This document shows, one piece after another, positions 15,647 to 24,117 of a DNA stretch of 64,000 bases (positions within the stretch are counted from its first letter, which is position 1; every line of letters starts with the position of its first letter). The DNA is from Leucobacter sp. UCMA 4100 (lineage in GTDB: Bacteria; Actinomycetota; Actinomycetes; Actinomycetales; Microbacteriaceae): assembly GCF_027853335.1 (NCBI RefSeq), contig NZ_JAFEUS010000002.1, forward strand, positions 620,001 through 684,000. The letters run 5' to 3'. The notes beneath the pieces are model-generated. The model worked only from the letters and a program-made list of their open reading frames with translations, was not told the origin of the DNA and did not search any database. The position numbers and the translations under genes are program-made.

Positions 15647-16756
15647 CTACGAGGCGTAGGAGCCCACGAGGCGCACCGCGCCGCCGTCGACACCCTTGGC
15701 GCCCTGCTCGAAGCCAGCCAGGTCGCGGGCGCTCTTGCCCACGACGCCGGTCTGCCACACGGTCATGCCCTCGGTGCGCAGCTTGGCGGCAACTGCCTCG
15801 GCGCGTGCAGGGTCGACCACCGCGAACATGCCGACGCCAAGGTTCCAAGCTCCCTCGAGGCTTGTGAGCTCGTGGCCAGCGACCTGCGCGAGGTGCTGGA
15901 AGACGGGAAGCGGTGACCAGGTGGCGCGATCCACCTCGGTCCAGGCGTCTTGCGGCAAGACGCGGGCGAGGTTCGCCGCGATGCCGCCGCCGGTGACGTG
16001 GCTCAGCGAGTGGATGGCGCCGTGCAGCTCCGGGGTCTCGAGAACGCGCAGCAGTGGGCCCGTGTACAGCATGGTGGGCTCGAGCAGTGCCTCACCGTAG
16101 GTGGCTCCGAGATCGGCCGCGTGCTGCTCGTAGGTGAGCCCCGCGTCGGCCATAATCTTGCGCACGAGCGAGTAGCCGTTCGAGTGCAGGCCCGAAGCAC
16201 CGATCGCGAGCACAACGTCGCCGTCTTGCACGCGGTCAGGGGTCAGCATGTCGTCGGCCTCGACCACGCCAGCGGCGGCACCCGCCACGTCGTAGTCGTC
16301 GTCGCCGAGCAGGCCAGGGTGTTCGGCGGTCTCGCCGCCCACGAGTGCGGTGCCCGTCGCTTCGCAAGCGCGCGCAATGCCGCCAACGATCGAGGCGATG
16401 CGCTCGGGAACGACCTTGCCACACGCGATGTAGTCGGTCATGAAGAGGGGCTTCGCGCCCACAACGATGATGTCGTCGACAACCATCGCCACGAGGTCTT
16501 GGCCGATGGTGTCGTGCTTGTCGATCGCCTGCGCGATAGCAACCTTGGTGCCAACACCGTCGGTTGAGGTCGCGAGCAAGGGACGCTTGTAGCCGAGCAA
16601 GGCCGAGGCGTCGAACATGCCAGCGAAGCCGCCAAAGCCGCCAAGCACTTCGGGGCCGTGCGTGCGAGAAACCGCGGCCTTCATGAGAGCTACCGCGCGG
16701 TCGCCCGCCTCAGTATCGACACCGGCTTGGGCATATGCTGAAGTATTTTCGGTCAC
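15647..16756 (-). CDS. purM: Phosphoribosylformylglycinamidine cyclo-ligase (AIR synthetase)
   Basis: Fifth step of de novo purine synthesis: FGAM plus ATP gives aminoimidazole ribotide. The 369 residues are full length, with the N-terminal STDGVGTKVAIA region, DDIIVVGAKPLFMTDYIACG and the C-terminal HVTGGGIAANLARVLP typical of PurM. Start GTG at 16756; a TAAGCT box sits 6 nt upstream with GAGGG inside the gap, so either a leaderless or a Shine-Dalgarno reading is possible. In most actinobacteria purM directly follows purF in the same direction; here purF is 9.9 kb away and inverted. Confidence 0.96.
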   Translation of the reverse strand: MTENTSAYAQAGVDTEAGDRAVALMKAAVSRTHGPEVLGGFGGFAGMFDASALLGYKRPLLATSTDGVGTKVAIAQAIDKHDTIGQDLVAMVVDDIIVVGAKPLFMTDYIACGKVVPERIASIVGGIARACEATGTALVGGETAEHPGLLGDDDYDVAGAAAGVVEADDMLTPDRVQDGDVVLAIGASGLHSNGYSLVRKIMADAGLTYEQHAADLGATYGEALLEPTMLYTGPLLRVLETPELHGAIHSLSHVTGGGIAANLARVLPQDAWTEVDRATWSPLPVFQHLAQVAGHELTSLEGAWNLGVGMFAVVDPARAEAVAAKLRTEGMTVWQTGVVGKSARDLAGFEQGAKGVDGGAVRLVGSYAS

Positions 16757-16814
16757 CCCTCAAGCTTAGCGGCAAACGTGCCGACAGGTTCACTGCCAGT
16801 GGGCCAAAACGCGA

Positions 16815-16842
16815 CTGCCCCTCGCGAGAGCGCGAGGGGCAG
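16815..16842 (-). terminator. Terminator after SDR gene 1
   Basis: Perfect 12-bp GC-rich stem (16815-16826/16831-16842), 4-nt loop, followed on the minus strand by GTTTT. It lies between SDR gene 1 and purM, isolating purM from the catabolic cluster. Confidence 0.85.
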
Positions 16843-16900
16843 GATAAGCGATGAGCCCAAACGGCTCTCACCTGCGGCGGATCGTTCCAACCGCAACCGT

Positions 16901-17725
16901 TTAGTGATCGCGAGCCGGCTCGGTGGCCCGCTGAATAAGCCCGCCGTCGACCGGCAAGCAAACGCCATTGATGTACTGCGCCGCGTCGCTCGCGAGAAAG
17001 ACCGCGGCGCGTGCGACGTCTTGCGAGACACCCATTTTTCCCGTCGGGCTGAGCGCATGCCGGGCGGCAACCATTGCCTCGATCGAGTCGTAGGCGCCGC
17101 TGATCTGGCGGTACATCATCGGGGTTTCGATGTAGCCGGGTGAAATCGTATTCACTCGAATGCCCTTCGCGGCGTACTCGAGCGCGATCGTTTGCGTATA
17201 GCCGATGAGGCCGGCCTTGGTCGCGGTGTAGCTCGGGTAGTTGTAACCGATGTACCGCATGCCGCCGACCGAGGCGACATTAATGATCGAGCCTTTGCCT
17301 CGCTCCAGCATGTGCGGCAGCACATACTTCGTCGTGAGAAAAACGCTCGTGAGGTTCACGTTCATGACGAGGTTCCACTCGTCGAGTTCCATCTCGAGCG
17401 GGCCGCCCATGCGCGCGATGCCAACGTTGTTGTGCAGTACATCGATCTGGCCGAACGCCTCAATCGTTGCTTCAACCGCTGCGCGCACCTCGTCTGGGTT
17501 GGTCACGTTGGCCGTGATTCCGATGACCCGGCCGTTGGTAGAGCCGGGAAACACTGTTTCGAAGCGGTCGAGCGCACCCTGCACCGCCTCGGGGTTCGCG
17601 TCAACGAGAGCGACCTTCGCGCCCGCCTCGGCAAAGGCGAGGGAGGCGGCAAGGCCGTTGTTGGTTTCGCCGCCGAGCGATCCGCCGCCGAAAACGAGTG
17701 CAACCTGCTGTTCGAGAGAAATCAT
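16901..17725 (-). CDS. SDR family oxidoreductase 1 (catabolic cluster)
   Basis: Classical short-chain dehydrogenase, 274 residues, NAD(P)-dependent, oxidising an alcohol or reducing a carbonyl; substrate unknown. The active site is intact: NVGIA, NVASVGG (Ser), YPSYTATKAG (Tyr and Lys) and SPGYIETPM. The nucleotide loop is unusual: GGGSLGGETNNGLA instead of TGxxxGxG, with an acidic residue at the end of strand 2 (LVDAN), which usually favours NAD. It has its own transcript, between the terminator after E1 beta and its own terminator. Confidence 0.88.
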   Translation of the reverse strand: MISLEQQVALVFGGGSLGGETNNGLAASLAFAEAGAKVALVDANPEAVQGALDRFETVFPGSTNGRVIGITANVTNPDEVRAAVEATIEAFGQIDVLHNNVGIARMGGPLEMELDEWNLVMNVNLTSVFLTTKYVLPHMLERGKGSIINVASVGGMRYIGYNYPSYTATKAGLIGYTQTIALEYAAKGIRVNTISPGYIETPMMYRQISGAYDSIEAMVAARHALSPTGKMGVSQDVARAAVFLASDAAQYINGVCLPVDGGLIQRATEPARDH

Positions 17726-17791
17726 GTGGTTCCTTCACTGTGGAAAATCGTGGGCGGGTGCCGCGACTCAGCGCGGCCTCGCTCCGGAGAC

Positions 17792-17825
17792 GAGGGGCCC
17801 GCAACATTGCGGATGCGGGCCCCTC
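17792..17825 (-). terminator. Terminator after the E1 beta gene
   Basis: Perfect 12-bp stem (17792-17803/17814-17825), 10-nt loop, 42 nt past the E1 beta stop. It ends the PPC-lipoyl-E1 transcript before SDR gene 1. Confidence 0.8.
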
Positions 17826-17866
17826 ACGCGCCGGTATCTGCCCCGGCGCAAGCTCGGCTACCAGGA

Positions 17867-18862
17867 CTACTTACCGAGCGCCTTCTTCACGGCGGCCACG
17901 ACCTGCTGTGCCTGAGGCACGATCGCGTTCTCGAGAGGCTCGCTGTACGGAATCGGCGCGCGGAAGGCGCCGATGCGAACGGGAGCCGCGTCGAGGTTGT
18001 CCCAAGCGTCTTCGACGACGTTCGCGACAAACTCGCCACCCCAGCCGTAGTCACGAACCGCTTCGTGCGCGACGACCAGGTGACGGGTCTTTGCGACTGA
18101 TTTGTAGACCGTGTCCATATCGAATGGGTAGAGGGTACGGGGGTCGATGATCTCGATCTCGATGCCCACTTCAGCGAGCTGCTCTGCGGCCTCGAGAGCC
18201 GAACGGTGCAGCCACTGCGTCGCGACGACGGTGACGTGCTGGCCCTCACGCGAGACGGCAGCCTGCCCGAAAGGAATCTCTTCAAACGTCACAAGACCCT
18301 TGTCGTAGTAGAGGTTCTTGTGCTCGAGGAAGATAGTCGGGTTGTCTGACTTCACCGCGGTCTTCAGCAGACCGTAGGCGTCGTTCGCGTTCGACGGAAC
18401 GACGACCTCGAGGCCTGGAATGTGCGCGAAGATCGTCTCGAGCGACTGAGAGTGCTGGGCCGCCTTACCGATGCCCGCACCGTGGTTCGTTCGCATCACC
18501 ATGGGCACGTCGAACTGGCCACCGAACATGTACCGGTTCTTCGCGGCCTGGTTGATGATGCCGTCGAAGCCGAGGAACGAGAAGTCGGAGTACATGATTT
18601 CGAGAATCGGGCGCAGTCCTCGTGAAGCGGCTGAGGAAGCGGCCGCGAGCAGCACCTCTTCGCTAATCGGGGTATTGCGCACACGGTTCGGGCCGAAAGT
18701 CGTGTCGAGCTTACGGTTCACACCGTAAATGCCGCCGCCTGTTCCCCAAGTGGTGATGTCTTCACCGAACACGATCGATTCAGGAATCTCTTCGAGAATG
18801 TCGTGAAGGGCCGAGTTCACCGCACGCCAGATGGTGAGGTTTTGTGGTTTCTTCGTGGTCAT
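17867..18862 (-). CDS. 2-oxoacid (acetoin-type) dehydrogenase E1 component, beta subunit
   Basis: Beta half of a thiamine-diphosphate E1. With the alpha subunit upstream it would decarboxylate a 2-oxo compound or cleave acetoin, and pass the acyl group to a lipoyl domain. The 331 residues include ESIVFGEDITTWGTGGGIYGV (the Glu contacting ThDP is in this part), FDGIINQAAKNRYM, and a transketolase C-terminal domain with VEIIDPRTLYP-like IEIIDPRTLYPFD and VAHEAV. It is closest in character to AcoB or PDH beta. It begins 9 nt after E1 alpha stops, so they are one operon. Confidence 0.9.
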   Translation of the reverse strand: MTTKKPQNLTIWRAVNSALHDILEEIPESIVFGEDITTWGTGGGIYGVNRKLDTTFGPNRVRNTPISEEVLLAAASSAASRGLRPILEIMYSDFSFLGFDGIINQAAKNRYMFGGQFDVPMVMRTNHGAGIGKAAQHSQSLETIFAHIPGLEVVVPSNANDAYGLLKTAVKSDNPTIFLEHKNLYYDKGLVTFEEIPFGQAAVSREGQHVTVVATQWLHRSALEAAEQLAEVGIEIEIIDPRTLYPFDMDTVYKSVAKTRHLVVAHEAVRDYGWGGEFVANVVEDAWDNLDAAPVRIGAFRAPIPYSEPLENAIVPQAQQVVAAVKKALGK

Positions 18863-18871
18863 ATCGGTTCC

Positions 18872-19840
18872 TTACGATGCGTACACGTCGGTGAACGCGG
18901 TCTCGACAGCCGGGTACGGGGAGTTCTTGGCGAACTCGACGACATCGTCGATCTCGGCCGTGATGTCGGCCTCAAGCTTCTCGATGTCGGCCGCGGTGAG
19001 CACGCCCTCCTCAACGAGGCGGTTCTGCAGTTTCGCGACGGGATCTTTTGCGCGCCATTCCTCGACCTCAGCTGCATCACGGTAGATCTCGGTGTCACCG
19101 GCCATGTGGCCGAGGTAGCGGTAGGTGTTCGCCACAATGAACGAGGGGCCCTCGCCAGCGCGGGCACGCTCGACAGCCTTGTCCATCGTCACGTACACCT
19201 GCTCGAGATCCATGCCGTCAACCTCGAAGGAGGGAACGCCATAGGCCTCGCCGCGCTTCGTGAAGTCGCGCTGTGCGACCATCTCTTCGACCGATGCCGA
19301 CTGCGCGTAGTAGTTGTTCTCGAGCACGAAGATCACGGGCAGCTTCCAAATCGCCGCGAGGTTGAACGCCTCGGCGAGCACGCCCTGGTTCGAGCCGCCG
19401 TCGCCGAAGTACGCAACCGCGACGCTTCCATCGCCCTTCACCTGCGAGGCGAGAGCCGCACCCGTTGCGATGCCGATGCCAGCACCGACGATACCGTTCG
19501 TACCGAGCACGCCGATCTCTTTGACACCGAGGTGCATCGAGCCGCCCTTGCCCTTGCAGTACCCGTCTTCACGACCGAGAATCTCGGCCATCGTCTTCTT
19601 GAAGTCGGCACCCTTCGCGAGCGTGTGCGCGTGACCGCGGTGGTTTGAGGCGATCGCATCGCGATCTTCAAGCGCGAGCGAGACGCCTACAGAGACGGCT
19701 TCCATGCCGCTCGAGGGGTGAGTCGATCCGCGAATTTCCCCCTCTTGCGAGAGGCCGGGAAGACGATCTTCGAATTCACGAATACGCTTCATGAGCGTGA
19801 GGCCCGCGAGCCCCTGCTCTTTCACAGTAAATTCAGCCAC
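18872..19840 (-). CDS. 2-oxoacid (acetoin-type) dehydrogenase E1 component, alpha subunit
   Basis: Thiamine-diphosphate-binding alpha subunit, 322 residues, AcoA/PDH-alpha-like. The ThDP motif is GDGGSNQG followed about 25 residues later by ENN; RGHAHTLAKG and GKGGSMHL are the substrate-channel motifs of the family. Acetoin and pyruvate enzymes cannot be told apart by eye. It lies 12 nt after the lipoyl-domain gene. No dihydrolipoamide acyltransferase (E2) or dehydrogenase (E3) is encoded anywhere in the cluster. Confidence 0.9.
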   Translation of the reverse strand: MAEFTVKEQGLAGLTLMKRIREFEDRLPGLSQEGEIRGSTHPSSGMEAVSVGVSLALEDRDAIASNHRGHAHTLAKGADFKKTMAEILGREDGYCKGKGGSMHLGVKEIGVLGTNGIVGAGIGIATGAALASQVKGDGSVAVAYFGDGGSNQGVLAEAFNLAAIWKLPVIFVLENNYYAQSASVEEMVAQRDFTKRGEAYGVPSFEVDGMDLEQVYVTMDKAVERARAGEGPSFIVANTYRYLGHMAGDTEIYRDAAEVEEWRAKDPVAKLQNRLVEEGVLTAADIEKLEADITAEIDDVVEFAKNSPYPAVETAFTDVYAS

Positions 19841-19852
19841 GTTGGGCCCTCC

Positions 19853-20080
19853 TTAAGCGACGGTTGCGAAGGTGTCGCCGAGGTTGACGACGTCGCCCTC
19901 TTCAGCCTTCTGGCTAACGACGCCTGCTGCGGGCGACTTGAACTCGGCGACCAGCTTCGAGGTCTCGAACTGTGCAAGCACGTCGCCCTCGGCGACCGTT
20001 GCGCCGTCGGCCACGAGCCATTCGACAAGATCGGCTTCTTCTTCTTCGCCGAGGAATTCCTGGTTGAGTACTACGTCCAT
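19853..20080 (-). CDS. Free-standing lipoyl-domain protein
   Basis: Seventy-five residues forming just one biotinyl/lipoyl beta-barrel: GATVAEGDVLAQFETSKLV, with the modifiable Lys in the hairpin ETSKLV, and SPAAGVVS as the second hairpin. It lacks the subunit-binding and catalytic domains of an E2. It would carry acyl and reducing groups for the adjacent E1 (inference from position). The partner acyltransferase and E3 must come from elsewhere, or be replaced by another chemistry. Confidence 0.88.
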   Translation of the reverse strand: MDVVLNQEFLGEEEEADLVEWLVADGATVAEGDVLAQFETSKLVAEFKSPAAGVVSQKAEEGDVVNLGDTFATVA

Positions 20081-20091
20081 GGTGTTGCTCC

Positions 20092-20988
20092 TTATTTGCT
20101 TTCTTGGTTCATTTCTTGGAGGACAAGTTCAAAGGTCACCGCGACCGGGTTTGCCCCAGCGATGAGTTCACCGGCGTGCACGACGCCGTGACGGTCGACC
20201 ATCGTGCAGCTCAGACGAACCTCGAGCTCTGCCGCCGAGAGGTCTGACACGTGGCCAATGAGGGCGATGACCTCGGTGCCGGGGCCATCAACCCGAACGG
20301 TTTCGCGGGTGGCACGGTTCACGAACTCACCGCCCACGAGGCTGCCAATTCCAGCTCGCACGCTCACCGAGTCAAACCCGGCGGCCTTACTGGTCTTGAT
20401 GATCGCCTCGGTGATGTCTTCGCCTGGAAGCACACGAGCGACCACGGTGTTACGGAGTTGGGTTTCAACGGCCACGTCGAAGACCCTCCTTTCGCTTGCG
20501 TGAGGGGTAAAAACTGGCATGTCAGTTTCAGGGTCATCGGCGCTGATGAGGTCGACGCCGTCAAAAATGTGCACGACAGCGTGCACGCCTTCTGCGCCGA
20601 CGATCGTGTCGGGCCAGAGGTGGCCGCCAAGGGTTTCGCCCGCAGCGTTCGCCCACATACTGTGGCTGTGCACGAATGGCTCACCAAAGCGATGTCCGAT
20701 CGTGGCAGCGCCGTAAATATAGCTGGCGACGGGTGTGACGCGCGTTTCAGAAAAGCCAACGGCCTTTCGGCTGTCGCCCGCCGTGGGAATCACGTAGCTC
20801 ACAGGGTCGCATGACCCCGAATAAAGCTCAGCAGCACCGCTCGTGGCGCCGTGTTCAGCGACGATATCGGTGAGCTGTTCTGTCAGTGGTTTGCCTTGGG
20901 AGAGCTGCCGCACAACGGTTTTGGATGTGACCGCTACCGGTTTAATTCTTGGCTGTAAGCGCTCCCCAGGATGCGTGAGTGGTTTCAC
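20092..20988 (-). CDS. Tandem PPC/DUF296 domain protein
   Basis: The 298-residue protein appears to hold two copies of the PPC (DUF296) fold. The first (about 20-155) keeps the core motif HSHSMWANAAGETLGGHL, whose His residues and GGHL are the most conserved part of the family. The second (about 175-295) is diverged, with ARVLPGEDITEAI and FDSVSVRAGIGSLVG. Unlike plant AHL proteins there is no AT-hook. Known prokaryotic PPC proteins are mostly uncharacterised and trimeric. It heads the operon with the lipoyl domain and E1 genes. GTG 20988 has TAGGAA upstream. Confidence 0.75.
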   Translation of the reverse strand: MKPLTHPGERLQPRIKPVAVTSKTVVRQLSQGKPLTEQLTDIVAEHGATSGAAELYSGSCDPVSYVIPTAGDSRKAVGFSETRVTPVASYIYGAATIGHRFGEPFVHSHSMWANAAGETLGGHLWPDTIVGAEGVHAVVHIFDGVDLISADDPETDMPVFTPHASERRVFDVAVETQLRNTVVARVLPGEDITEAIIKTSKAAGFDSVSVRAGIGSLVGGEFVNRATRETVRVDGPGTEVIALIGHVSDLSAAELEVRLSCTMVDRHGVVHAGELIAGANPVAVTFELVLQEMNQESK

Positions 20989-21055
20989 AGTGTTCCTAAC
21001 GCTTGTGGCTGGTGCGTGGGAGCTGGCTTGTGGCGAGCCCTCACGTCGTGATAGT

Positions 21056-21066
21056 TGGTACTACCA
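21056..21066. promoter_or_regulatory. Palindrome TGGTACTACCA, candidate operator
   Basis: Perfect TGGTA-N-TACCA palindrome about 73 nt upstream of the PPC gene start. The same 11-mer pattern recurs at 25241-25251 upstream of the TRAP operon. TGGTxxxACCA-type sites are typical of GntR/FadR-family regulators; none is encoded in this cluster. Confidence 0.6.
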
Positions 21067-21112
21067 CTGGAAGGAAGGGTGCATATGAAATTGTTTGATG
21101 GTGGTGCTGGGT

Positions 21113-21140
21113 GGGGCGACGGCTGCTTCGCCGCCGCCCC
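21113..21140 (-). terminator. Hairpin after SDR gene 2
   Basis: An 11-bp stem (21113-21123/21130-21140) with one mismatch that can be a G-U pair in the minus-strand RNA, 6-nt loop, 7 nt past the SDR gene 2 stop. It separates the TRAP-SDR transcript from the PPC-E1 transcript. Confidence 0.7.
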
Positions 21141-21146
21141 TTGGAA

Positions 21147-21911
21147 CTAACCGATCGCGGCGCCGCCGCAAACCTTAATGGTCTCGCCCGTCACAAAACT
21201 TGCAATGGGTGAGGCAAGGTATGCCACTGCCCCCGCGATCTCGTCTGGTGTGCCGAGGCGTTTGATGGGCTGGTTCGAGAAGTCGTACTCGACAGACTCG
21301 GTCATCGGGGTCGCAATCGGCCCCGGCGCAACCGAGTTCACGGTAATGCCGAGCGGGCCAACCTCTTTCGCGACCCACTTGGTGAGCGCGATCATGCCTC
21401 CCTTTGACGCAGCGTAGGCGGGGCCTGAGCGGCCTCCCCCGTCGCCGCCCGAAAGCGGGCCACCCATGATGCCGGAGATTGATGAGACGTTGATGATGCG
21501 CCCATACCCCTGCTGCTTCATGTGCGGGTAGATCGCCTGCTGGGTGAACAGGAAGGTGCCCTTGAGGTTCGTCGCAATGTCGAGCTCCCAGAGCTCGTCG
21601 GTGAACGATTCGAGGCCGACACGGCTTGCCGTTCCCGCGTTGTTCACGACAATATCGAGACGCCCCAGCTCAGCAACGAACGCGTTAATCGTGCTCGTCA
21701 CCTGCTCGCGGTCGCGAACGTCAACCGCATAGGCAACGAAACGCTGCTCTGGGTACTGCGTCTGAAGCTCGGTTGCGAGCTCAGACCCGTCGATGAGATC
21801 GACAATGCCAATGCTCGCGCCCTGCTCGGCAAGGTGCCGAACGATCGAGGCACCAATGCCGCGAGCTGAGCCGGTCACAATGGCGGTTTGCCCTTTGAGT
21901 GTTGTACTCAT
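21147..21911 (-). CDS. SDR family oxidoreductase 2 (FabG-like)
   Basis: NAD(P)-dependent short-chain dehydrogenase, 254 residues, with canonical motifs: TGSARGIG at the N-terminus, NNAG, NVSSISG (Ser), YAASKGG (Tyr, Lys) and the C-terminal GGAAIG end common to FabG-like enzymes. LVD-like IVDL after strand 2 suggests NAD preference. It is the last gene of the TRAP transcript, 17 nt after dctM, so it probably oxidises or reduces the imported compound (inference). Its nucleotide loop is normal, unlike SDR 1. Confidence 0.9.
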   Translation of the reverse strand: MSTTLKGQTAIVTGSARGIGASIVRHLAEQGASIGIVDLIDGSELATELQTQYPEQRFVAYAVDVRDREQVTSTINAFVAELGRLDIVVNNAGTASRVGLESFTDELWELDIATNLKGTFLFTQQAIYPHMKQQGYGRIINVSSISGIMGGPLSGGDGGGRSGPAYAASKGGMIALTKWVAKEVGPLGITVNSVAPGPIATPMTESVEYDFSNQPIKRLGTPDEIAGAVAYLASPIASFVTGETIKVCGGAAIG

Positions 21912-21928
21912 CAGAAGTTCCTTATCGT

Positions 21929-23581
21929 TTATTTCGTGAAGTAGGCCGCGGTCATGCTGCCGAGATCAGTAAAGAAGCTCCCGGTCATCTTGACCCCGTT
22001 CACCATCACTGTGCCGTCGGCGCTTTGAGCACCGATGAGCTCGAGCAGATCTGGCAAGAAGTTCGAGATCATGGGCACGAAGGCGACGAGGAGCAGGAAG
22101 GCAATGCCGCTGAGCAGGAAGGGAACGATGCCCTTCGAAGCTTCGGCGAACGAAATCTTCGCAATGCCTGCGGCTACAAAGAGGTCAAGCCCCACGGGAG
22201 GTGTGATGAGCCCAATCGCGAGGTTCAGCGTCATCATGACACCGATCGTCGTAATGTCCATACCCACTTCGAGCAGGAGCGGCACCACAATCGGGATGAA
22301 GAGATAGAACGCCGAGATAGCGTCGAGGAACATGCCAGCGATGAGCAGAATCAGATTCACCATAAGAATGATGAGAATCGGGTTCGAAGTCACCTGCAAG
22401 AGACTGCCGGCGATGTGGTCGGCAATCTTGAATCGAGTCAGCACGTACGCAAAGAGCGACGCTGAACCGATGATAAACATGATTCTCGATGCTTGCAGGC
22501 CAGACGCCGTGAAGATCAGGCGCAGATTCTTGAGCTTCAGGTCACGGCTCACAAAGAAGCCGACAAGCAGGGCGTAAATCACTGCGACCGCCGCCGACTC
22601 AGTCGGGGTAAAGATGCCGCCGTAGATGCCGCCAAGAATAATGACGGGAACGAGCAGACCAGGCAGAGCGCGCAGGAAAGCACGGCCGATGACAGGCCAG
22701 GGAGCCCGCTCGGTTCGGCGTTGCTGGCTGAGCGCCTGGGTGATGAAGGTCGTTGAGACCTCTTCTTCTCTCGAAGCTTCGGCGAGACTCACGTCGTCGC
22801 CCATCTGATTAATGACCTCGGTCTTCGTGCCAGAGAAGTCAATCTTCTCGACGCTACCGACGCTCGCGGTCGTGCTCGGGGAGCCTGCCGCGGCGTTCGC
22901 GGTCGCAACCTTCTCTGGCCCGGTCAGACGCCCGGTGGCCTTGCGAATATGCGCCTTCGCGTTTTCGGCAACATCACTGTATTCGCGTGGCAAGAACTTC
23001 GTCACGATGTAGAGCGTGACACCGAGCAGAATACCGGGAACAACACCCGCCATGAAGAGGCGACCGATCGAAACGCGCTCGTAGTCCTGCGCGATCACGG
23101 CGAAGACAATGTAGGCGATACTCGGCGGCAGAATAATGCCGATCTCGCCTGCCGAAGCCACCAAGCTTGCCGCGTGGCGCTTCGAGTAGCCGTAGCTCAC
23201 GAGGGCGGGAATGAGAATCGTACCGATCGCGGCAACCGTTGCCGGCCCCGACCCCGATACTGCCGAGAAAAGGAGCGCGGTGATGACGGTGGTAAGGGCG
23301 ATACCGCCCTTCTTGTGCCCGACGAGAGCATCGGCAAACTCGATGAGCCGCTTCGAGATCCCGGTGAGCTCCATGATGACACCGGCAAGAATGAAAAACG
23401 GAATAGCGAGCAGCGTCTCACCCGAGAGCGAGGCATAGAAAACACCGGTCATCGGAGCGAGCGCAATCATGCCCGATTTGAAGGTCACTGCGGCAAGAGC
23501 CGAGACCCCCATCGAGAATGCGACGGGAACGCCGAGGAACAGAAGCACCAGGAAGGTGCCAAAAAGAACGAGTTCAAGCAT
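21929..23581 (-). CDS. dctM: TRAP transporter large permease subunit (DctM family)
   Basis: Membrane subunit that imports an organic acid or similar compound with Na+ or H+. It begins with the family-typical hydrophobic LFGTFLVLLFLGVPVAFSMG and has GETLLAIPFFILAGVIMELTG and GLITPPVGLDLFVAAG. Family members are about 425-440 residues; this one has 550. The excess is a hydrophilic insert, about residues 200-310, between transmembrane segments, rich in Ala, Ser, Thr and charged residues. It is preceded by dctQ with a 3-nt gap. Confidence 0.92.
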   Translation of the reverse strand: MLELVLFGTFLVLLFLGVPVAFSMGVSALAAVTFKSGMIALAPMTGVFYASLSGETLLAIPFFILAGVIMELTGISKRLIEFADALVGHKKGGIALTTVITALLFSAVSGSGPATVAAIGTILIPALVSYGYSKRHAASLVASAGEIGIILPPSIAYIVFAVIAQDYERVSIGRLFMAGVVPGILLGVTLYIVTKFLPREYSDVAENAKAHIRKATGRLTGPEKVATANAAAGSPSTTASVGSVEKIDFSGTKTEVINQMGDDVSLAEASREEEVSTTFITQALSQQRRTERAPWPVIGRAFLRALPGLLVPVIILGGIYGGIFTPTESAAVAVIYALLVGFFVSRDLKLKNLRLIFTASGLQASRIMFIIGSASLFAYVLTRFKIADHIAGSLLQVTSNPILIILMVNLILLIAGMFLDAISAFYLFIPIVVPLLLEVGMDITTIGVMMTLNLAIGLITPPVGLDLFVAAGIAKISFAEASKGIVPFLLSGIAFLLLVAFVPMISNFLPDLLELIGAQSADGTVMVNGVKMTGSFFTDLGSMTAAYFTK

Positions 23582-23584
23582 GAG

Positions 23585-24085
23585 TTACGCCTCCTCTCGG
23601 TAATCGGGCTCTTCGTCAAGGTCGCGACCCTGCCAAACGAGCACCAGCTGTTGAAGTGAGCGGATCGATGCCAGTGCGGCGCCGATCGGAATGGCCATCG
23701 TGAAGAGCCCTTGTGACATGCCAAGCGCGGGCGTGGTGCGGCCCGAAGCAAACTGCTTCATCGCGGTCTCGTAGCCGTACCACATGAGGAAGGCTAAGAA
23801 CACGAGCATCACGATGACGATGAGCGTCACGACAACTTTGTGAAGGAGGCCCTTCGAGTTATCTCGAAGCACCGTAAAACCGGGGTGAGTATTGTACTTA
23901 ATACCCAACGATGCACCCACCATGATCATGAGCACGGCGAGGTTCGTCACCAGCTCTGTTGAAAATGAAAGCGATGCATGCAGCACGTAGCGCGAAATAA
24001 CATTCGCAAAGACGAGCAGTGTGATGATCGAGAAGGCGGTAATGAGTACCGCCTTCTCGATTTTCGTCAAAACCTTATCGAACAC
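23585..24085 (-). CDS. dctQ: TRAP transporter small permease subunit (DctQ family)
   Basis: Four-helix membrane protein of 166 residues, with hydrophobic segments near 15-35, 48-63, 88-110 and 125-147, and a charged C-terminus. ISRYV and the YNTHPGF stretch after helix 2 match the DctQ pattern. It sits between dctP and dctM and pairs with DctM in the tripartite transporter. Confidence 0.9.
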   Translation of the reverse strand: MFDKVLTKIEKAVLITAFSIITLLVFANVISRYVLHASLSFSTELVTNLAVLMIMVGASLGIKYNTHPGFTVLRDNSKGLLHKVVVTLIVIVMLVFLAFLMWYGYETAMKQFASGRTTPALGMSQGLFTMAIPIGAALASIRSLQQLVLVWQGRDLDEEPDYREEA

Positions 24086-24117
24086 GAAGGTAAACCCTAA
24101 AAGCCTGAGGCACAGTC

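Noticed and set aside
15406-15867. Short frames across the DUF3073-purM gap (both strands)
   Set aside because: They run through the terminator, the palindrome and the 3' end of purM; no conserved protein.
17867-20080. Complete acetoin dehydrogenase operon
   Set aside because: E1 alpha and beta fit, but there is no E2 acyltransferase, E3, lipoate synthase or acetoin regulator here, so the acetoin name is not given.
21085-21150. Possible 21-residue plus-strand peptide with GGAAGG upstream
   Set aside because: Coincides with the terminator hairpin of SDR gene 2 and overlaps its stop; no sign of coding beyond chance.
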